64,000 nucleotides of DNA from Bremerella sp. JC817 (GCF_040718835.1 NZ_JBFEFG010000280.1:434001-498000), one strand, 5' to 3'. Shown: positions 8,694-17,972, counted from the first letter of the stretch. Numbers and translations: made by a program. The notes: generated by a model not told the origin, from the sequence alone.

Positions 8694-10268
8694 TTACCAT
8701 TTCAGACCGAACTTGGCGCCTTCACTCTGGTCGTTCGAGATGCCACCCTTGAGCGGCTGATCCGACTTCTTCTTGACCGACAGTTCGCGGTCGATGTCGA
8801 CTTCTGGCTCGTCCTTGCGGCGACCACCTTGTCGGGCGTCGGCCGGTGGCGGCTGGGTTGCCTTGATCGACAAGCTGATGCGACGTTTGGCCTGATCGAT
8901 GCTCAGCACCTTCACTTCGACGTCTTCGCCCGTTTTCAGGACGCTCGAAACGCGGCTGATGCGGCTGTAGCTCACTTCGCTCACATGCACGAGCCCTTCG
9001 ATCCCCGGGGCGATCTCGACGAACGCACCGAAGTCCATCAGCTTGGTGACCTTACCAGGAACCACCTTGCCGACCGCGAACTCGCTGGCAACCTTCTGCC
9101 ATGGGTTTTCCATCGTGTCGCGAATCGAGAGGCCGATCTTGCCGGTCTCAGGATCCATCTTGGTGACCTTCACCTTCACGACCTGACCTTCGGCCAGAAC
9201 GTTGGATGGATGGCTCACACGATCCCAGCTGATCTGGCTGACATGCACCAGGCCATCGACGCCGCCCAGGTCGACGAATGCACCGAAGTCTTGGATGCGG
9301 GTAACGGTACCTTCGCGGATCTGACCGATGGTCAAGCTCCCCATCAGTTCCTTCTTGCCATCTTCCTGCAGCTTTTCAGCCACAGCACGGGCACTCAGCA
9401 CCAGGTTCCGCTTTTCTGGATTCGCTTCCGTCACCAGGCACTGCAGTTTGCGGCCTTTGAATTCTTCCAGGTCTTTCACGTGGTACGTGGCAACCTGGCT
9501 GGCCGGGATGAAGCCGCGAGCCGCGCCAACCGCACACTCGAGACCACCCTTGTTCACGCCATCGACCACGGCGTCGACCACGATCCCTTCTTTGATGTCG
9601 CCCCAGTCTTGAACGCTGGTCGAAGCACCCGGGATGCCGACTTCGTACAAACGCTGGCTCGCCTGGAAGCTGCCGATCGAAACTTCCATCTTGTCCCCCA
9701 CGGAAGGGACGGCGATGAAGTTGCGAATCGAAGCGATCCCTTGATTGCCCTGCGGCAGATCGAAGAAGACGTCTTCGCGATGGATACGAATCACGGTCGC
9801 GGTGACGCGATCGCCTTCATCCAAACGAACCGCAGCCGGAGCCGGCGTCTGCCCGCTCATCATGTCGTCGAGCGACTGTTCGCCAAACGCGGCTTCGATT
9901 TCAGCTTCGATGTCGTCCATCTGCTGACGACGATTAGGGACCTGAACACGGCCACCTTCCACAGGCAGACGATAGTCTGGTTCCCCTTCTTCTTCCGAGG
10001 CTTCTGCCAGGGTCGAGCTCAGGTCGTCAGGAATGTTGGTCGGATCGTCGCTGTCAGCTTCCGCCTTGGGCGGCTTGGGACGCTGCGGAGCTGGCTTCGG
10101 CTTCTTGGCAGCCGGGGCCGGAGCCGGAGCGTCGCGCTGCGATCCGATCAGAACCTTCTTCTGGCTTGCGTCGCCGGTATCGGCAGCCGAGGATTCAGGG
10201 GCCGAAGCTTCAGGACTTGGAGGGGTTGGTTCCGCGGAAGCGGGATCCTGCTGCGGATCAGTCGACAT
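8694..10268 (-). CDS. ribosomal protein S1-like protein with four S1 domains
   Basis: This 524-residue protein starts with a Pro/Ala/Lys-rich, probably disordered region (1-140). Four S1 RNA-binding domains follow at about 150-212, 225-295, 316-385 and 400-468. The last two contain the classic DFGAFVDLGGVDGLVHVSQIS and DFGAFVEIAPGIEGLVHVSE patterns; the first is more divergent. The C-terminal 50 residues are charged. E. coli S1 has six S1 domains, so this is a shorter version, as often found in planctomycetes. It should bind mRNA and may act in translation initiation or RNA handling; whether it replaces rpsA cannot be judged here. GAGG lies 8 bases before the ATG. Confidence 0.85.
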   Translation of the reverse strand: MSTDPQQDPASAEPTPPSPEASAPESSAADTGDASQKKVLIGSQRDAPAPAPAAKKPKPAPQRPKPPKAEADSDDPTNIPDDLSSTLAEASEEEGEPDYRLPVEGGRVQVPNRRQQMDDIEAEIEAAFGEQSLDDMMSGQTPAPAAVRLDEGDRVTATVIRIHREDVFFDLPQGNQGIASIRNFIAVPSVGDKMEVSIGSFQASQRLYEVGIPGASTSVQDWGDIKEGIVVDAVVDGVNKGGLECAVGAARGFIPASQVATYHVKDLEEFKGRKLQCLVTEANPEKRNLVLSARAVAEKLQEDGKKELMGSLTIGQIREGTVTRIQDFGAFVDLGGVDGLVHVSQISWDRVSHPSNVLAEGQVVKVKVTKMDPETGKIGLSIRDTMENPWQKVASEFAVGKVVPGKVTKLMDFGAFVEIAPGIEGLVHVSEVSYSRISRVSSVLKTGEDVEVKVLSIDQAKRRISLSIKATQPPPADARQGGRRKDEPEVDIDRELSVKKKSDQPLKGGISNDQSEGAKFGLKW

Positions 10269-10523
10269 GGGAATGCCTCGGACGAGAAATCAGAAAATCT
10301 AAAGGAGGTGTAACCATTAGCGCCCTCTAGGACACAAGTTAGTGAGAGGGCGAAGTAACTGAGTTTAACCACGAAAAAACAGCATGAACAGGGAATGAAG
10401 CGACCATCGGCCGTGGGAGCCTATTTTTAGGAGGGACCACGCTAGCTAGGGAAAACGTGTTAAGCTATTCTCCATGGCTGATTTACCATATAGTCTTTCC
10501 GTGAAGCTGTACCCCCTGTTCGC
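10269..10523. other. intergenic region between divergent genes
   Basis: This 255-base region must carry the promoter of the S1-like gene on the minus strand and of the hypothetical gene on the plus strand. I see no ORF or hairpin worth calling. Confidence 0.4.
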
Positions 10524-11078
10524 ATGAATTTCGACGCCTATCCTTCCGAAATCGCGGAACTTATCCAATCCGCTCCGATTTGCCCATTAGGGCCAGGTTC
10601 GCCAGATCATTCCGTTTACGACCGACTTCAGTCGATCGATTCCCGTTCGCTGAGCGAAAAGCCAGTGAAAGATCGGGAAATGGTTCGGGCATGTATTAGC
10701 GGACTATGGCTACTTTGGAATTACCTCGACCAGTCCCACACCATTAGCCAAGACCTGCCAAGCTCCACCGGCAGTTACTGGCACGGCATCATGCATCGTC
10801 GAGAACCAGATTATGGCAACGCCAAGTACTGGTTCCGCCGAACGGGGGACCACCCAGCGATGGAAGCGTTGGTCGAGCAGGCCAATCAATTGGCGAGCGA
10901 AGCAAAGCTTGATTCCGCGACCCAATTTCTCGCGGAACGCCCGTGGGCCCCTTATGCGATGGTTGATGCTTGCGAAGCGGTTGCCCGCAACCGTTGCGCA
11001 AATAAGGAACTTTTGCAACGTATCGCCCGCGCTGAATGGGAAACGTTGTTTGAATACTGTTATTCGCGGGCTTTTTAG
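10524..11078 (+). CDS. conserved hypothetical protein
   Basis: This 184-residue soluble protein has a distinctive central segment, YWHGIMHRREPDYGNAKYWF, followed by RRTGDHPAMEAL, and a C-terminal EWETLFEYCYSRAF. I remember similar proteins of unknown function from bacteria but cannot name a family. The run of His, Arg, Glu, Asp and Tyr residues suggests a conserved functional site. There is no signal peptide or membrane segment. It lies upstream of the MarR gene with about 90 bases between. Confidence 0.75.
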   Translation: MNFDAYPSEIAELIQSAPICPLGPGSPDHSVYDRLQSIDSRSLSEKPVKDREMVRACISGLWLLWNYLDQSHTISQDLPSSTGSYWHGIMHRREPDYGNAKYWFRRTGDHPAMEALVEQANQLASEAKLDSATQFLAERPWAPYAMVDACEAVARNRCANKELLQRIARAEWETLFEYCYSRAF

Positions 11079-11171
11079 CTCGAGAATGACCGATGCCAGA
11101 GAACAGAAAGAGGCTGACTCGTCATTTTTTCTTATCTATTTTCCTGCAGCCTTTAACCTGAAGAGAACAGA

Positions 11172-11675
11172 ATGCTCCGCTACGACTTTGAAGACAGTTT
11201 GGGCTATTGGGTGTTCAGCGTGGCGCATCTGATGACTCGCGCGATGAACGATGAACTTGGGAAACTGGGGATCACGTATCGCCAATGGGAAGTCTTGTGC
11301 TGGCTTTCGTACATGGGGGAAATCACCCAGAGCGAGCTGGCCGACCAGATGCGAATCGAAGCACCGACGCTCGTGGGGGTGATCGATCGCATGGAACGCG
11401 ACGGCTGGATCGTCCGCGAAACCGACCCGACCGATCGCCGAAAAAAGATTATTCGGGCGACCGAAAAGGTCGAACCAATGTGGGAACAAATGGTGGCCTG
11501 TGCCGCCAGCGTCCGCTCAAAGGCTCTTCGCGGTCTCGAATCGGAAGAAGTTCAAAAGGTGAAAGCCACGCTCACAACCATTCGGGGCAATTTGCTTTCA
11601 GAACTTCCGGGACATAATATCCCTGCAGAGCCAATCGGCCAGAAGCGAGCCTCGCAGGCCGCCAGCAACAGCTAA
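11172..11675 (+). CDS. MarR-family transcriptional regulator
   Basis: This 167-residue protein has the winged-helix layout of MarR regulators. The recognition region is TQSELADQMRIEAPTLVGVI near residues 52-71, followed by DRMERDGWIVRETDPTDRRK as the wing. N- and C-terminal helices would form the dimer interface. Such proteins usually repress neighbouring genes and respond to small molecules. The neighbouring radical SAM gene is a possible target, but no operator palindrome was identified. Confidence 0.9.
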   Translation: MLRYDFEDSLGYWVFSVAHLMTRAMNDELGKLGITYRQWEVLCWLSYMGEITQSELADQMRIEAPTLVGVIDRMERDGWIVRETDPTDRRKKIIRATEKVEPMWEQMVACAASVRSKALRGLESEEVQKVKATLTTIRGNLLSELPGHNIPAEPIGQKRASQAASNS

Positions 11676-11730
11676 GACGCCTGGCCTCTGACCAGAAGAG
11701 CGGAAGGGTTCCGCTTCGCATGCCAACAAG

Positions 11731-11771
11731 GGCCCATCGATTCCTGAAATCGATCGGGCCTATCCCTGTTT
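11731..11771 (+). terminator. possible terminator after the MarR gene
   Basis: A hairpin pairs GGCCCATCGAT (11731-11741) with ATCGATCGGGCC (11749-11760), with one bulged base, and a weak T-rich tail follows. It lies between the MarR and radical SAM genes. Confidence 0.4.
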
Positions 11772-11782
11772 GATCGCCGAAG

Positions 11783-12652
11783 ATGACCACGCATCGACTT
11801 CATACCCAGCATCAGCGAACCTTTGAAGGGAATCGGTTTGTCTATCCGGTCCTTTCTCGCCGCAGCAAAGGCTTGTCGATCGGGGTAAATCTGAACCCTG
11901 ACAAGATCTGCAACTTCGATTGCATCTACTGCCAGGTCGACCGCCGGACCGAAAGCGAAGTCCGCTTTGTCGAAGGGGAACGGTATTATTGCGAGTTGGA
12001 AGAAATGCTCGACCTATGTGCGTCTGGCGAGATCTTTCAAACGACCAAGTTCACCGAGACGCCTGAGCATCTTCGCCGGGTGAACGACATTGCTTTCAGC
12101 GGCGATGGCGAACCGACCACCTATCGCAACTTCGACGAGTTGATCGAACGGAGTGCCGAGATCAAACGGAAGCATGGTCTCGATCAGGTGAAGATGGTTC
12201 TCATTACCAACGCAACCATGTTCCATCGTCCGCACGTGCAGCGCGGCCTTGAGATCCTGGACGCGAACCAGGGAGAAGTCTGGGCCAAGCTCGACGCCGG
12301 GACCGAGTCGTACTATCGGACGATCGAACGAACCAAGATCCCGTTTCAGCGTGTGCTGGACAATCTGCTGCTCGCTGCCCAGGTTCGCCCAATTGTGATT
12401 CAATCGATGTTCCTGAGGTTGCTGGGCCAGTCTCCGACCGCGGAGGAGATCGTCGCGTTCTGTGATCGCCTGAATACCATCGTGGCGGAAGGGGGCCAGA
12501 TTAAGCTGGTTCAGGTCTACACCGTCGCTCGCAAACCGGCCGAATCGATTGTGGCTCCGCTCGACGATTCCGAAGTCGACACGATCGCTCAGACCGTGCG
12601 AGATCGCACCGGACTGACGGCAGAAGTTTATTACGGCAGTTCGGATTACTAA
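11783..12652 (+). CDS. radical SAM protein
   Basis: This 289-residue protein carries the 4Fe-4S motif CNFDCIYC (Cys43, Cys47, Cys50), the CxxxCxxC signature of radical SAM enzymes. The glycine-rich SAM-binding stretch follows in the segment IAFSGDGEPTTYRN. The length and the segment LVQVYTVARKP suggest a small single-domain enzyme without an extra iron-sulfur domain. The substrate is unknown. The gene for a small membrane protein starts 2 bases after the stop, so the two are probably translationally coupled. Confidence 0.85.
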   Translation: MTTHRLHTQHQRTFEGNRFVYPVLSRRSKGLSIGVNLNPDKICNFDCIYCQVDRRTESEVRFVEGERYYCELEEMLDLCASGEIFQTTKFTETPEHLRRVNDIAFSGDGEPTTYRNFDELIERSAEIKRKHGLDQVKMVLITNATMFHRPHVQRGLEILDANQGEVWAKLDAGTESYYRTIERTKIPFQRVLDNLLLAAQVRPIVIQSMFLRLLGQSPTAEEIVAFCDRLNTIVAEGGQIKLVQVYTVARKPAESIVAPLDDSEVDTIAQTVRDRTGLTAEVYYGSSDY

Positions 12653-12654
12653 GC

Positions 12655-12885
12655 ATGGCCACCCACTCGAAACAAACGCTTTACCTGTTGGGCGGCATCA
12701 TCGCTGCCTTGGCCGTGTGGGGCATCTACCTGGCAATCGGCTCGTATCTTGGCATGGGAGAAGGAACCCGTGCGTACGATATCCGCCGGGGCCTGATGGT
12801 GGTGGCATGCATGGGCGGCTTCCTCCTTTTCTGGGGAGCCTTGCTCTGGAATCGCAATCGCCGGACGAACTCCGACGACTCTTAA
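12655..12885 (+). CDS. small two-helix membrane protein
   Basis: This 76-residue protein has two hydrophobic helices (about residues 9-30 and 47-66) joined by a charged loop, and a hydrophilic tail, RNRRTNSDDS. It starts 2 bases after the radical SAM gene, which supports real translation. No family is recognised. Confidence 0.65.
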   Translation: MATHSKQTLYLLGGIIAALAVWGIYLAIGSYLGMGEGTRAYDIRRGLMVVACMGGFLLFWGALLWNRNRRTNSDDS

Positions 12886-13009
12886 TTGCCTTTCCCTTCC
12901 CTCAGCTTTAAGTGGCGTTGCCCAATGGGCGGGCTGACTTGTCTGCGACACGCCTCTACAATAAAGGGGTAAGGTCCGCGTAGCCAACCATGAAGTGAAG
13001 GATCGGAAG

Positions 13010-13219
13010 ATGTCTGAAACCAAGATTCGCATCCGTGACAACGGCCCATTTCTCGTCGAAGGCCCTGTCACCCTGGAGGACTCGGAAGGGAACTCCTACA
13101 CGATCGATAAACCATCGATCGCCTTGTGCCGCTGCGGTGCATCGGATAACAAACCATTCTGCGACGGCAAGCACAAGCATTGCGGCTTCGCCTCGGAAGA
13201 CCGCGCCACGACCGGCTAG
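13010..13219 (+). CDS. CDGSH-type iron-sulfur protein
   Basis: This 69-residue protein contains CRCGASDNKPFCDGKH, the 2Fe-2S binding motif of the CDGSH family, with three Cys and one His ligand. Lys replaces Ser in the CDGSH string, which is common in short bacterial members. It probably takes part in redox or iron-sulfur transfer; the partner is unknown. The ATG at 13010 has AAGGA 7 bases upstream, so I prefer it to the in-frame GTG at 12995. Confidence 0.85.
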   Translation: MSETKIRIRDNGPFLVEGPVTLEDSEGNSYTIDKPSIALCRCGASDNKPFCDGKHKHCGFASEDRATTG

Positions 13220-13258
13220 ACATTCCTGGCAGTCGTCGCCACCACCTGACACGAACGT

Positions 13259-13297
13259 CAAGCGGCCTGAAGACCAACTTGGTTTCCAGGCCGCTTG
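13259..13297. terminator. terminator-like hairpin between convergent genes
   Basis: A perfect 11-bp stem (13259-13269 with 13287-13297) encloses a 17-base loop that can itself fold (ACCAA with TTGGT). It has no T run. It lies between the CDGSH gene and the chemoreceptor gene, which converge here. Confidence 0.5.
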
Positions 13298-13357
13298 CTC
13301 GTTGTTGGGGGAAGAAAGCAAGCTTCGCGCTGCCTGCTTTCCGATTTCACGATTCGC

Positions 13358-15346
13358 TTAAATCTGGAACTGTGCCACCAGCGTTTGCAGATCGCTCGAG
13401 ATTCCCGAGAGGATCCCACTGCAGTTCTTGGTCTGGCCTGCTCCTTGCGAAACTTCGTAGGCACTCTTGTCGACTGAAGTAACCGAGCGAGCGATCTCTT
13501 CGCCGGCGGTTGCCGATTCCGAAACGGACTGAGTCACCATCCGAACGGCCGAGTTGGTTTGGGCCACACTACCGGCGATTTCCTGGGTCGTAGCCGATTG
13601 CTCTTCAATCGCCGCGGCAACCTCTTGCGAGATATGATTCATCTTCATCACGACCTCGCGAATCGCATCGATCGAGCTAAGCGACTCGCCCGACGCTTCT
13701 TGAATCCCCAGTACGCGGCGTTCGATATCCTCGGTCGCCTTGGCGGTCTGGCGAGCGAGCTCTTTCACTTCTTCTGCGACCACCGCGAAACCCTTACCCG
13801 ATTCCCCGGCACGGGCCGCTTCAATGGTGGCGTTCAAGGCAAGCAGATTGGTTTGCTCGGCAATGTCTTGAATCAGCTCGACGACGCCACCAATCTCGCT
13901 GGCAGCCTGGCGAAGTTCGGTCAAGCGATCCCGGCTGTTATCTGCGAGGCGATTCGCTTCGGCGGACACGTTGCTGGCTTGTTCCATGTTGTTGGCGATT
14001 TGTCCAATGCTGATCGACATCTCCTCGACCGCGCTGGCAACCGAATCCATGTTCGTCGACATCTGCGTTGCAGCCGCCGACATGTTCCGCATGTTGACCG
14101 AAAGCTCTTCCGCAGCGGCAGCCGCCGAGGTCGATTGCGACTTGGTATTACTCGACACGTTCGACATGCTGTCGGCCGTATTGCTCATGCTATGAGCCGA
14201 CTGGGCAATGGCTTCGCTGTTGCGAGTCAGAGCCGTCATCGCTTTCTGCAAGTTGTCGACCATTGTGTTCAACGACTTCGACATGCTGCCAATTTCGTCC
14301 TGGGCATTCACATCCACACGCTGGCGCAGATCGCCGGTCGAGACAGCGCCCAAGATGCCCATCACTTTTCGGATCGGCAACACGATCGCTCGGCTTTGCA
14401 GGATCGCAACGAGAACGCCCAAGATCACGGCAATCACACAAACACTGGCAACCATCACGAGAGTTGCCCGATTCGAAGAATCCACTTGAGGGCCTAATTC
14501 GTTTTGCAGGCCCTGGATGGTTTCTCGCAACTTCGCCGTGGTCACGGCAACGCGAGGTCCTAGAGTATCCCATTCATCACGCACAAGACGTCGTTCTTCT
14601 ATCAATGCCTGGGCCAATTCCTGAAACTTGGGTTGATAAAGCTGGGACGATGCGAGCGTGGCATCCACCAATTGCTTTCGTTCATTGCTTTTCAGCGTTG
14701 ACTTCAGTTTTTCGAGCTCTGTTTCCAGCTTGTCACCAACTGCCAATGTCCTCTGCAGATTATCGGCGGTAGGATTCTGTATGAATCGGTTCGCGGCTAA
14801 ACGCAACTGCATCACGATACTGAGTGTCTGCCCAGCAGTTGCGGCGGCTTCGACATTATCGTCTGTCTTCGCAGTTTGCATGACCTGTAATAAGTTGCGT
14901 TCCATGTTAGGGCCTTCGACATCGAGCACTTCGCGCTGAACCTTCGATCGCAACTCTCGAGCAGTCGCCATATCGTCGAATGCAACTTCGTATTGCTGCA
15001 CCAACTGGCGAATTTCGGTTACCATGGCCTGCTGTTCTGGATCGGAAATTCGCTCGTCTGCTTCCACAAGTAGCTTCTCAAGATCCGATCGTACCTGCTT
15101 GAATCGCTCGACAAACCTGGGATCGCTGGTGATATCGAAGTTCTTCGCCGTAAACTGAATCTGCATCATGCCGTCGGCAATGTCGGAACAAAAGTTTGAG
15201 TCGCGTGCCAGTTTGCGATAGTCCTGAAATCCAGTCGTCGCTCCGCTTAAGCCGTTCCATGCCACGCCACTGGAAATGACCATCAGCAGCAAAACCATGC
15301 CGAAGCCCAACAATGTCTTCTGCATAATATTCAAACGATTCAACAT
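13358..15346 (-). CDS. methyl-accepting chemotaxis protein
   Basis: This 662-residue receptor has an N-terminal membrane helix (about 10-31), a large mostly helical sensory region (about 32-290), a second helix near 293-315, a HAMP domain and a cytoplasmic signalling region. The signalling hairpin tip is clear: AEQTNLLALNATIEAARAGE followed by SGKGFAVVAEEVKELARQ. The sensory part looks like a long helical bundle rather than a PAS or Cache fold, but the ligand is unknown. No cheA, cheW or flagellar gene lies in this window, so it is an orphan receptor gene. Confidence 0.95.
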   Translation of the reverse strand: MLNRLNIMQKTLLGFGMVLLLMVISSGVAWNGLSGATTGFQDYRKLARDSNFCSDIADGMMQIQFTAKNFDITSDPRFVERFKQVRSDLEKLLVEADERISDPEQQAMVTEIRQLVQQYEVAFDDMATARELRSKVQREVLDVEGPNMERNLLQVMQTAKTDDNVEAAATAGQTLSIVMQLRLAANRFIQNPTADNLQRTLAVGDKLETELEKLKSTLKSNERKQLVDATLASSQLYQPKFQELAQALIEERRLVRDEWDTLGPRVAVTTAKLRETIQGLQNELGPQVDSSNRATLVMVASVCVIAVILGVLVAILQSRAIVLPIRKVMGILGAVSTGDLRQRVDVNAQDEIGSMSKSLNTMVDNLQKAMTALTRNSEAIAQSAHSMSNTADSMSNVSSNTKSQSTSAAAAAEELSVNMRNMSAAATQMSTNMDSVASAVEEMSISIGQIANNMEQASNVSAEANRLADNSRDRLTELRQAASEIGGVVELIQDIAEQTNLLALNATIEAARAGESGKGFAVVAEEVKELARQTAKATEDIERRVLGIQEASGESLSSIDAIREVVMKMNHISQEVAAAIEEQSATTQEIAGSVAQTNSAVRMVTQSVSESATAGEEIARSVTSVDKSAYEVSQGAGQTKNCSGILSGISSDLQTLVAQFQI

Positions 15347-16060
15347 GACTTTTACTCCCCCCAGGAGTTGAATTTGCGGGTAGCGAGCCTGTTTGAGACG
15401 TTCACTCAGGACACGTTAACGACGAAGTCAAAATTCCCGATATCGAGCAAACTTAGGCCGCATCGCAAGTGAAGGCTTTCACGTTTATGACAATCACCAC
15501 GGCCGAGCTGGGGTTCAGATAGGGTCCCGTTCTTCGAATGGCGACGATACCCTCACAAAATGGCAATAGCCGCAAAACTGCCGCACCTTGCCCACCCCCT
15601 ACGGACTGCCGTAACAGCACCACAGGGAGGGCCCCCTCAAGAGAAAAACACGCCACGATCTAAACGATCGTCGCCTTCTCAGCGCAGCAACTTTCGCAAT
15701 CCAGCATTGCGATATCTCCCGGAAAAACAGCCCATTTCGGATCTCTTTCCAGCCTGGTTTTCGTGTGGAGGGCAGTCGACGAACTCACGCATTTACATCG
15801 ACATGCCTCCGACAAGTTATCCCCATTTCGAACCATCGGATGTGGAGAATTTGTGAAGGGCTAAGTCGTTGGCTGGGCTTCAGTTGGCGGGGCAGGGCGG
15901 GGGAATTTTGCCAGCGGGTGCTGTCAGTCGGTGGAACCACTCCGCGCGCTGTGCGTAGAATTCGTGCCGCTTTGAAGTTGCCCCGTTCCGCAAGAAGAGT
16001 TGCGGCCTGACTGGGGCTCACCCTGGATCACGTCTCGAGAGGATAGGAAGCCAAGTCCGC
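15347..16060. other. intergenic region without a clear gene
   Basis: This 714-base region lies between the divergent chemoreceptor and hypothetical genes. Open frames here have unlikely protein compositions and no ribosome binding sites. I see no tRNA, repeat or terminator. It should hold the two promoters. Confidence 0.45.
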
Positions 16061-17044
16061 ATGGAAGAACCAACTGTCGATCTCGCCGCCAACGAATCGA
16101 ACGACACAACCCTGACCAACGAAACTGCAGCCCCTGCCGAAACGTCCGCCACTCGCGAAGATGTGGCCGCGTCCGATTTCCCATTAAGCGACGAACTGCT
16201 GGCCAAGTTGGAAGAAGCTTCGGCTCCTTACCTGGGCCAGTGGAACAAGCTGATCAGTACGACCAACTGGGATAAGGGGATGATCATCCACAAGTGGCGT
16301 ACGTCGCTTCAGGAAGCGGGCGCTCCGACGTCGGAGTATGCTGACGAAGCCTGGGCTCGCCGCGTGGGTGGTGTTACCGGACAGCACGTGGGCCGTCTGC
16401 GTCGCGTGTTCGAACGTTTCGGCGACAACTATCCAACCTATAACGGTCTGTACTGGAGCCACTTCCAGGCCGCGATCGAGTGGGAAGATGCCGAGATGTG
16501 GCTGGAAGGTGCCGCCGAGAATAGCTGGTCGGTCGCTTCGATGCGGAACCAACGTTGGGAAACGATGGGCAAGCTCGACTCGGAACGTCCCGACGAGAAA
16601 GACATCATCTCCGGCGAAATCGACGAAGACTTCGAGCCTGCGCAAGGCAAAGATGGCGAAGTCCACGGCAGCATTGGCGAAATGGACGGACCAACCGGTC
16701 CCCTGCATGAAGGCCCAGACTTCGGCGACGAAGAGCAGAACGCCCAGGCCCGCGAAGCAAGCCAACTGGCCGAAGGCGAAGTGGGGGACTCGACCGAGCC
16801 ACCATCGCTGATCAAGCCTTTCGCGGAAATCGGTGCGATGCCCGACGACGTGCTCGATGCCTTCGAGGCGTTCAAACTGGCGATCATTCGCCACCGAGCC
16901 GCCGGCTGGGACGAGTTCAGCCAGGATGACATGATCAGCTGCCTCGAGTCGCTGAAGGTCCTGGTCAACGCTCCTAGTGGCGAAACACCGAAGCCGAAGC
17001 GTCCTGCGGATGAAGATAAAGAAGAGGGTTCGTCCCCATTTTAA
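16061..17044 (+). CDS. conserved planctomycete hypothetical protein
   Basis: This 327-residue protein has a disordered acidic N-terminus (1-40), then a conserved-looking segment of about 110 residues with LGQWNKLISTTNWDKGMIIH, EYADEAWARRVGGVTGQHVG and RLRRVFERFGDNYPTYNGLY, followed by SHFQAAIEWEDAEMWLEGAA. The Trp-rich and Arg-rich character, and RRVGGVTGQHVGRLRRV in particular, could suit a DNA- or protein-binding helical domain, but no function is known. A central acidic linker and a helical region at 250-310 follow. It is a single-gene unit with a terminator after it. Confidence 0.75.
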   Translation: MEEPTVDLAANESNDTTLTNETAAPAETSATREDVAASDFPLSDELLAKLEEASAPYLGQWNKLISTTNWDKGMIIHKWRTSLQEAGAPTSEYADEAWARRVGGVTGQHVGRLRRVFERFGDNYPTYNGLYWSHFQAAIEWEDAEMWLEGAAENSWSVASMRNQRWETMGKLDSERPDEKDIISGEIDEDFEPAQGKDGEVHGSIGEMDGPTGPLHEGPDFGDEEQNAQAREASQLAEGEVGDSTEPPSLIKPFAEIGAMPDDVLDAFEAFKLAIIRHRAAGWDEFSQDDMISCLESLKVLVNAPSGETPKPKRPADEDKEEGSSPF

Positions 17045-17073
17045 AGCTGCCTGATCCCCAGCTTGGTTTTCTC

Positions 17074-17109
17074 AAAAGGCTATGCGAGTTCCCCCGCGTA
17101 GCCTTTTTT
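17074..17109 (+). terminator. intrinsic terminator after the 16061 gene
   Basis: A 13-bp stem with one G-U pair (17074-17086 with 17095-17107) is followed by a T run. It ends the hypothetical gene that stops at 17044. Confidence 0.85.
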
Positions 17110-17298
17110 GTTGCGCATTGAGGGCAGCGATGATGCCGAGTATTTAGGCTGGCCGAATATGGCGATTGGCCTGATTTTACGGGGCTTTTGCCTGTCAGCC
17201 CGAGTAACTTGGCGCCACACCACCGGCAACTGCTTGCCACCAGGCAATTTTCGAACAAGGCTTCCACAGAGTCTCGTCATTTTTGTGGAAGCTGATTT

Positions 17299-17445
17299 AT
17301 GTCCTATCTCGTCGTATTCGCTGCGCTGCTCGGTATGACCGTCTATCTCGATATGGCACTGCCGATGGCAGCAGGCATCATCTTGATCGGCATGACCATC
17401 TGGGCCGTGCTGATGAATCGCAAGCTGCATATCCCGAAGTGGTAA
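17299..17445 (+). CDS. 48-residue two-helix membrane protein
   Basis: A short frame starts at the ATG at 17299 with GGAAG 8 bases upstream and ends at TAA 17443-17445. The product, MSYLVVFAALLGMTVYLDMA and onward, is almost wholly hydrophobic, with two helices and a basic tail ending NRKLHIPKW. Codon use resembles its neighbours. It stands alone on the plus strand, flanked by terminator-like hairpins, which suggests its own transcript. Function unknown. Confidence 0.55.
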   Translation: MSYLVVFAALLGMTVYLDMALPMAAGIILIGMTIWAVLMNRKLHIPKW

Positions 17446-17499
17446 TCACCCTGGCGACCTTCTGAGTCAGGTCGGCCACTCGATTTCCCTCTTCACCCG

Positions 17500-17524
17500 A
17501 AGCAACCAGTTCGGTTGCTTTCTT
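17500..17524. terminator. terminator-like hairpin
   Basis: An 8-bp stem (17500-17507 with 17513-17520) has a 5-base loop and TCTTC after it on the plus strand. It separates the small membrane protein gene from the convergent gene ending at 17555. Confidence 0.45.
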
Positions 17525-17554
17525 CCCGCGACGAACCAGATCGTTCGTGCTGGC

Positions 17555-17929
17555 TCAGGTTTCTTGCATCAGCCAGTCGATCAGCGGAGCGCGCTGAGTT
17601 CCGACTTTGACAATCGCCCCTCGGTTCGAGGCGACCGTTTCCCAGAAGTTGTCGTCCTCGTTGCCGGTAGCCTGGGCCGCGATTCGCACGGTGGCTCCGA
17701 AGACCTCCGCGGTCCGCAGAGCCGTTCGATAGGCGAACATTGGCTTGGACGGGTTCTCTTCGCCCAGACGACTTCGGTCTAAAAGAATACGACGGATCCC
17801 GGTCTTCCGGGTAGCGCTAGCCATTGCTTGAAGCATGGCATCCCACCCTTCTTCATCCTGATCCGCCTCCGTCATCACAAACTCGAGGATTTCCAATTCC
17901 TCGATCAAACTGTGTTCATAAACAGTCAT
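17555..17929 (-). CDS. hypothetical protein, tandem paralogue A (possible STAS/SpoIIAA-like fold)
   Basis: I prefer the ATG at 17929 to the in-frame GTG at 17938, because AGGTGAG precedes it at a good distance. The 124-residue protein shares an ordered pattern with the product of the next gene upstream: FGATVRIAAQ, then DNFWETVASNRGAI and a final PLIDWLM. The alternation of a central strand (RRILLDRS), a helix (YRTALRTAEVFG) and a strand (VRIAAQ) recalls STAS or SpoIIAA-like proteins. This is a guess from pattern. No phosphorylatable Ser motif is certain. Confidence 0.65.
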   Translation of the reverse strand: MTVYEHSLIEELEILEFVMTEADQDEEGWDAMLQAMASATRKTGIRRILLDRSRLGEENPSKPMFAYRTALRTAEVFGATVRIAAQATGNEDDNFWETVASNRGAIVKVGTQRAPLIDWLMQET

Positions 17930-17972
17930 GAGTCTCACCTGCCCTTGAGAGTCGAGAAGTCCGTTGCCCAGC

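Noticed and set aside
15822..15832. A DnaA-box-like TTATCCCCA in the intergenic region.
   Set aside because: It is a single imperfect copy, with no clustered boxes and no dnaA, dnaN or other origin genes nearby.
15560..15856. Open frames of 67-98 codons in the long gap before 16061.
   Set aside because: Their products are rich in Pro, Ser and Arg with no ordered pattern, and no ribosome binding sites precede them.
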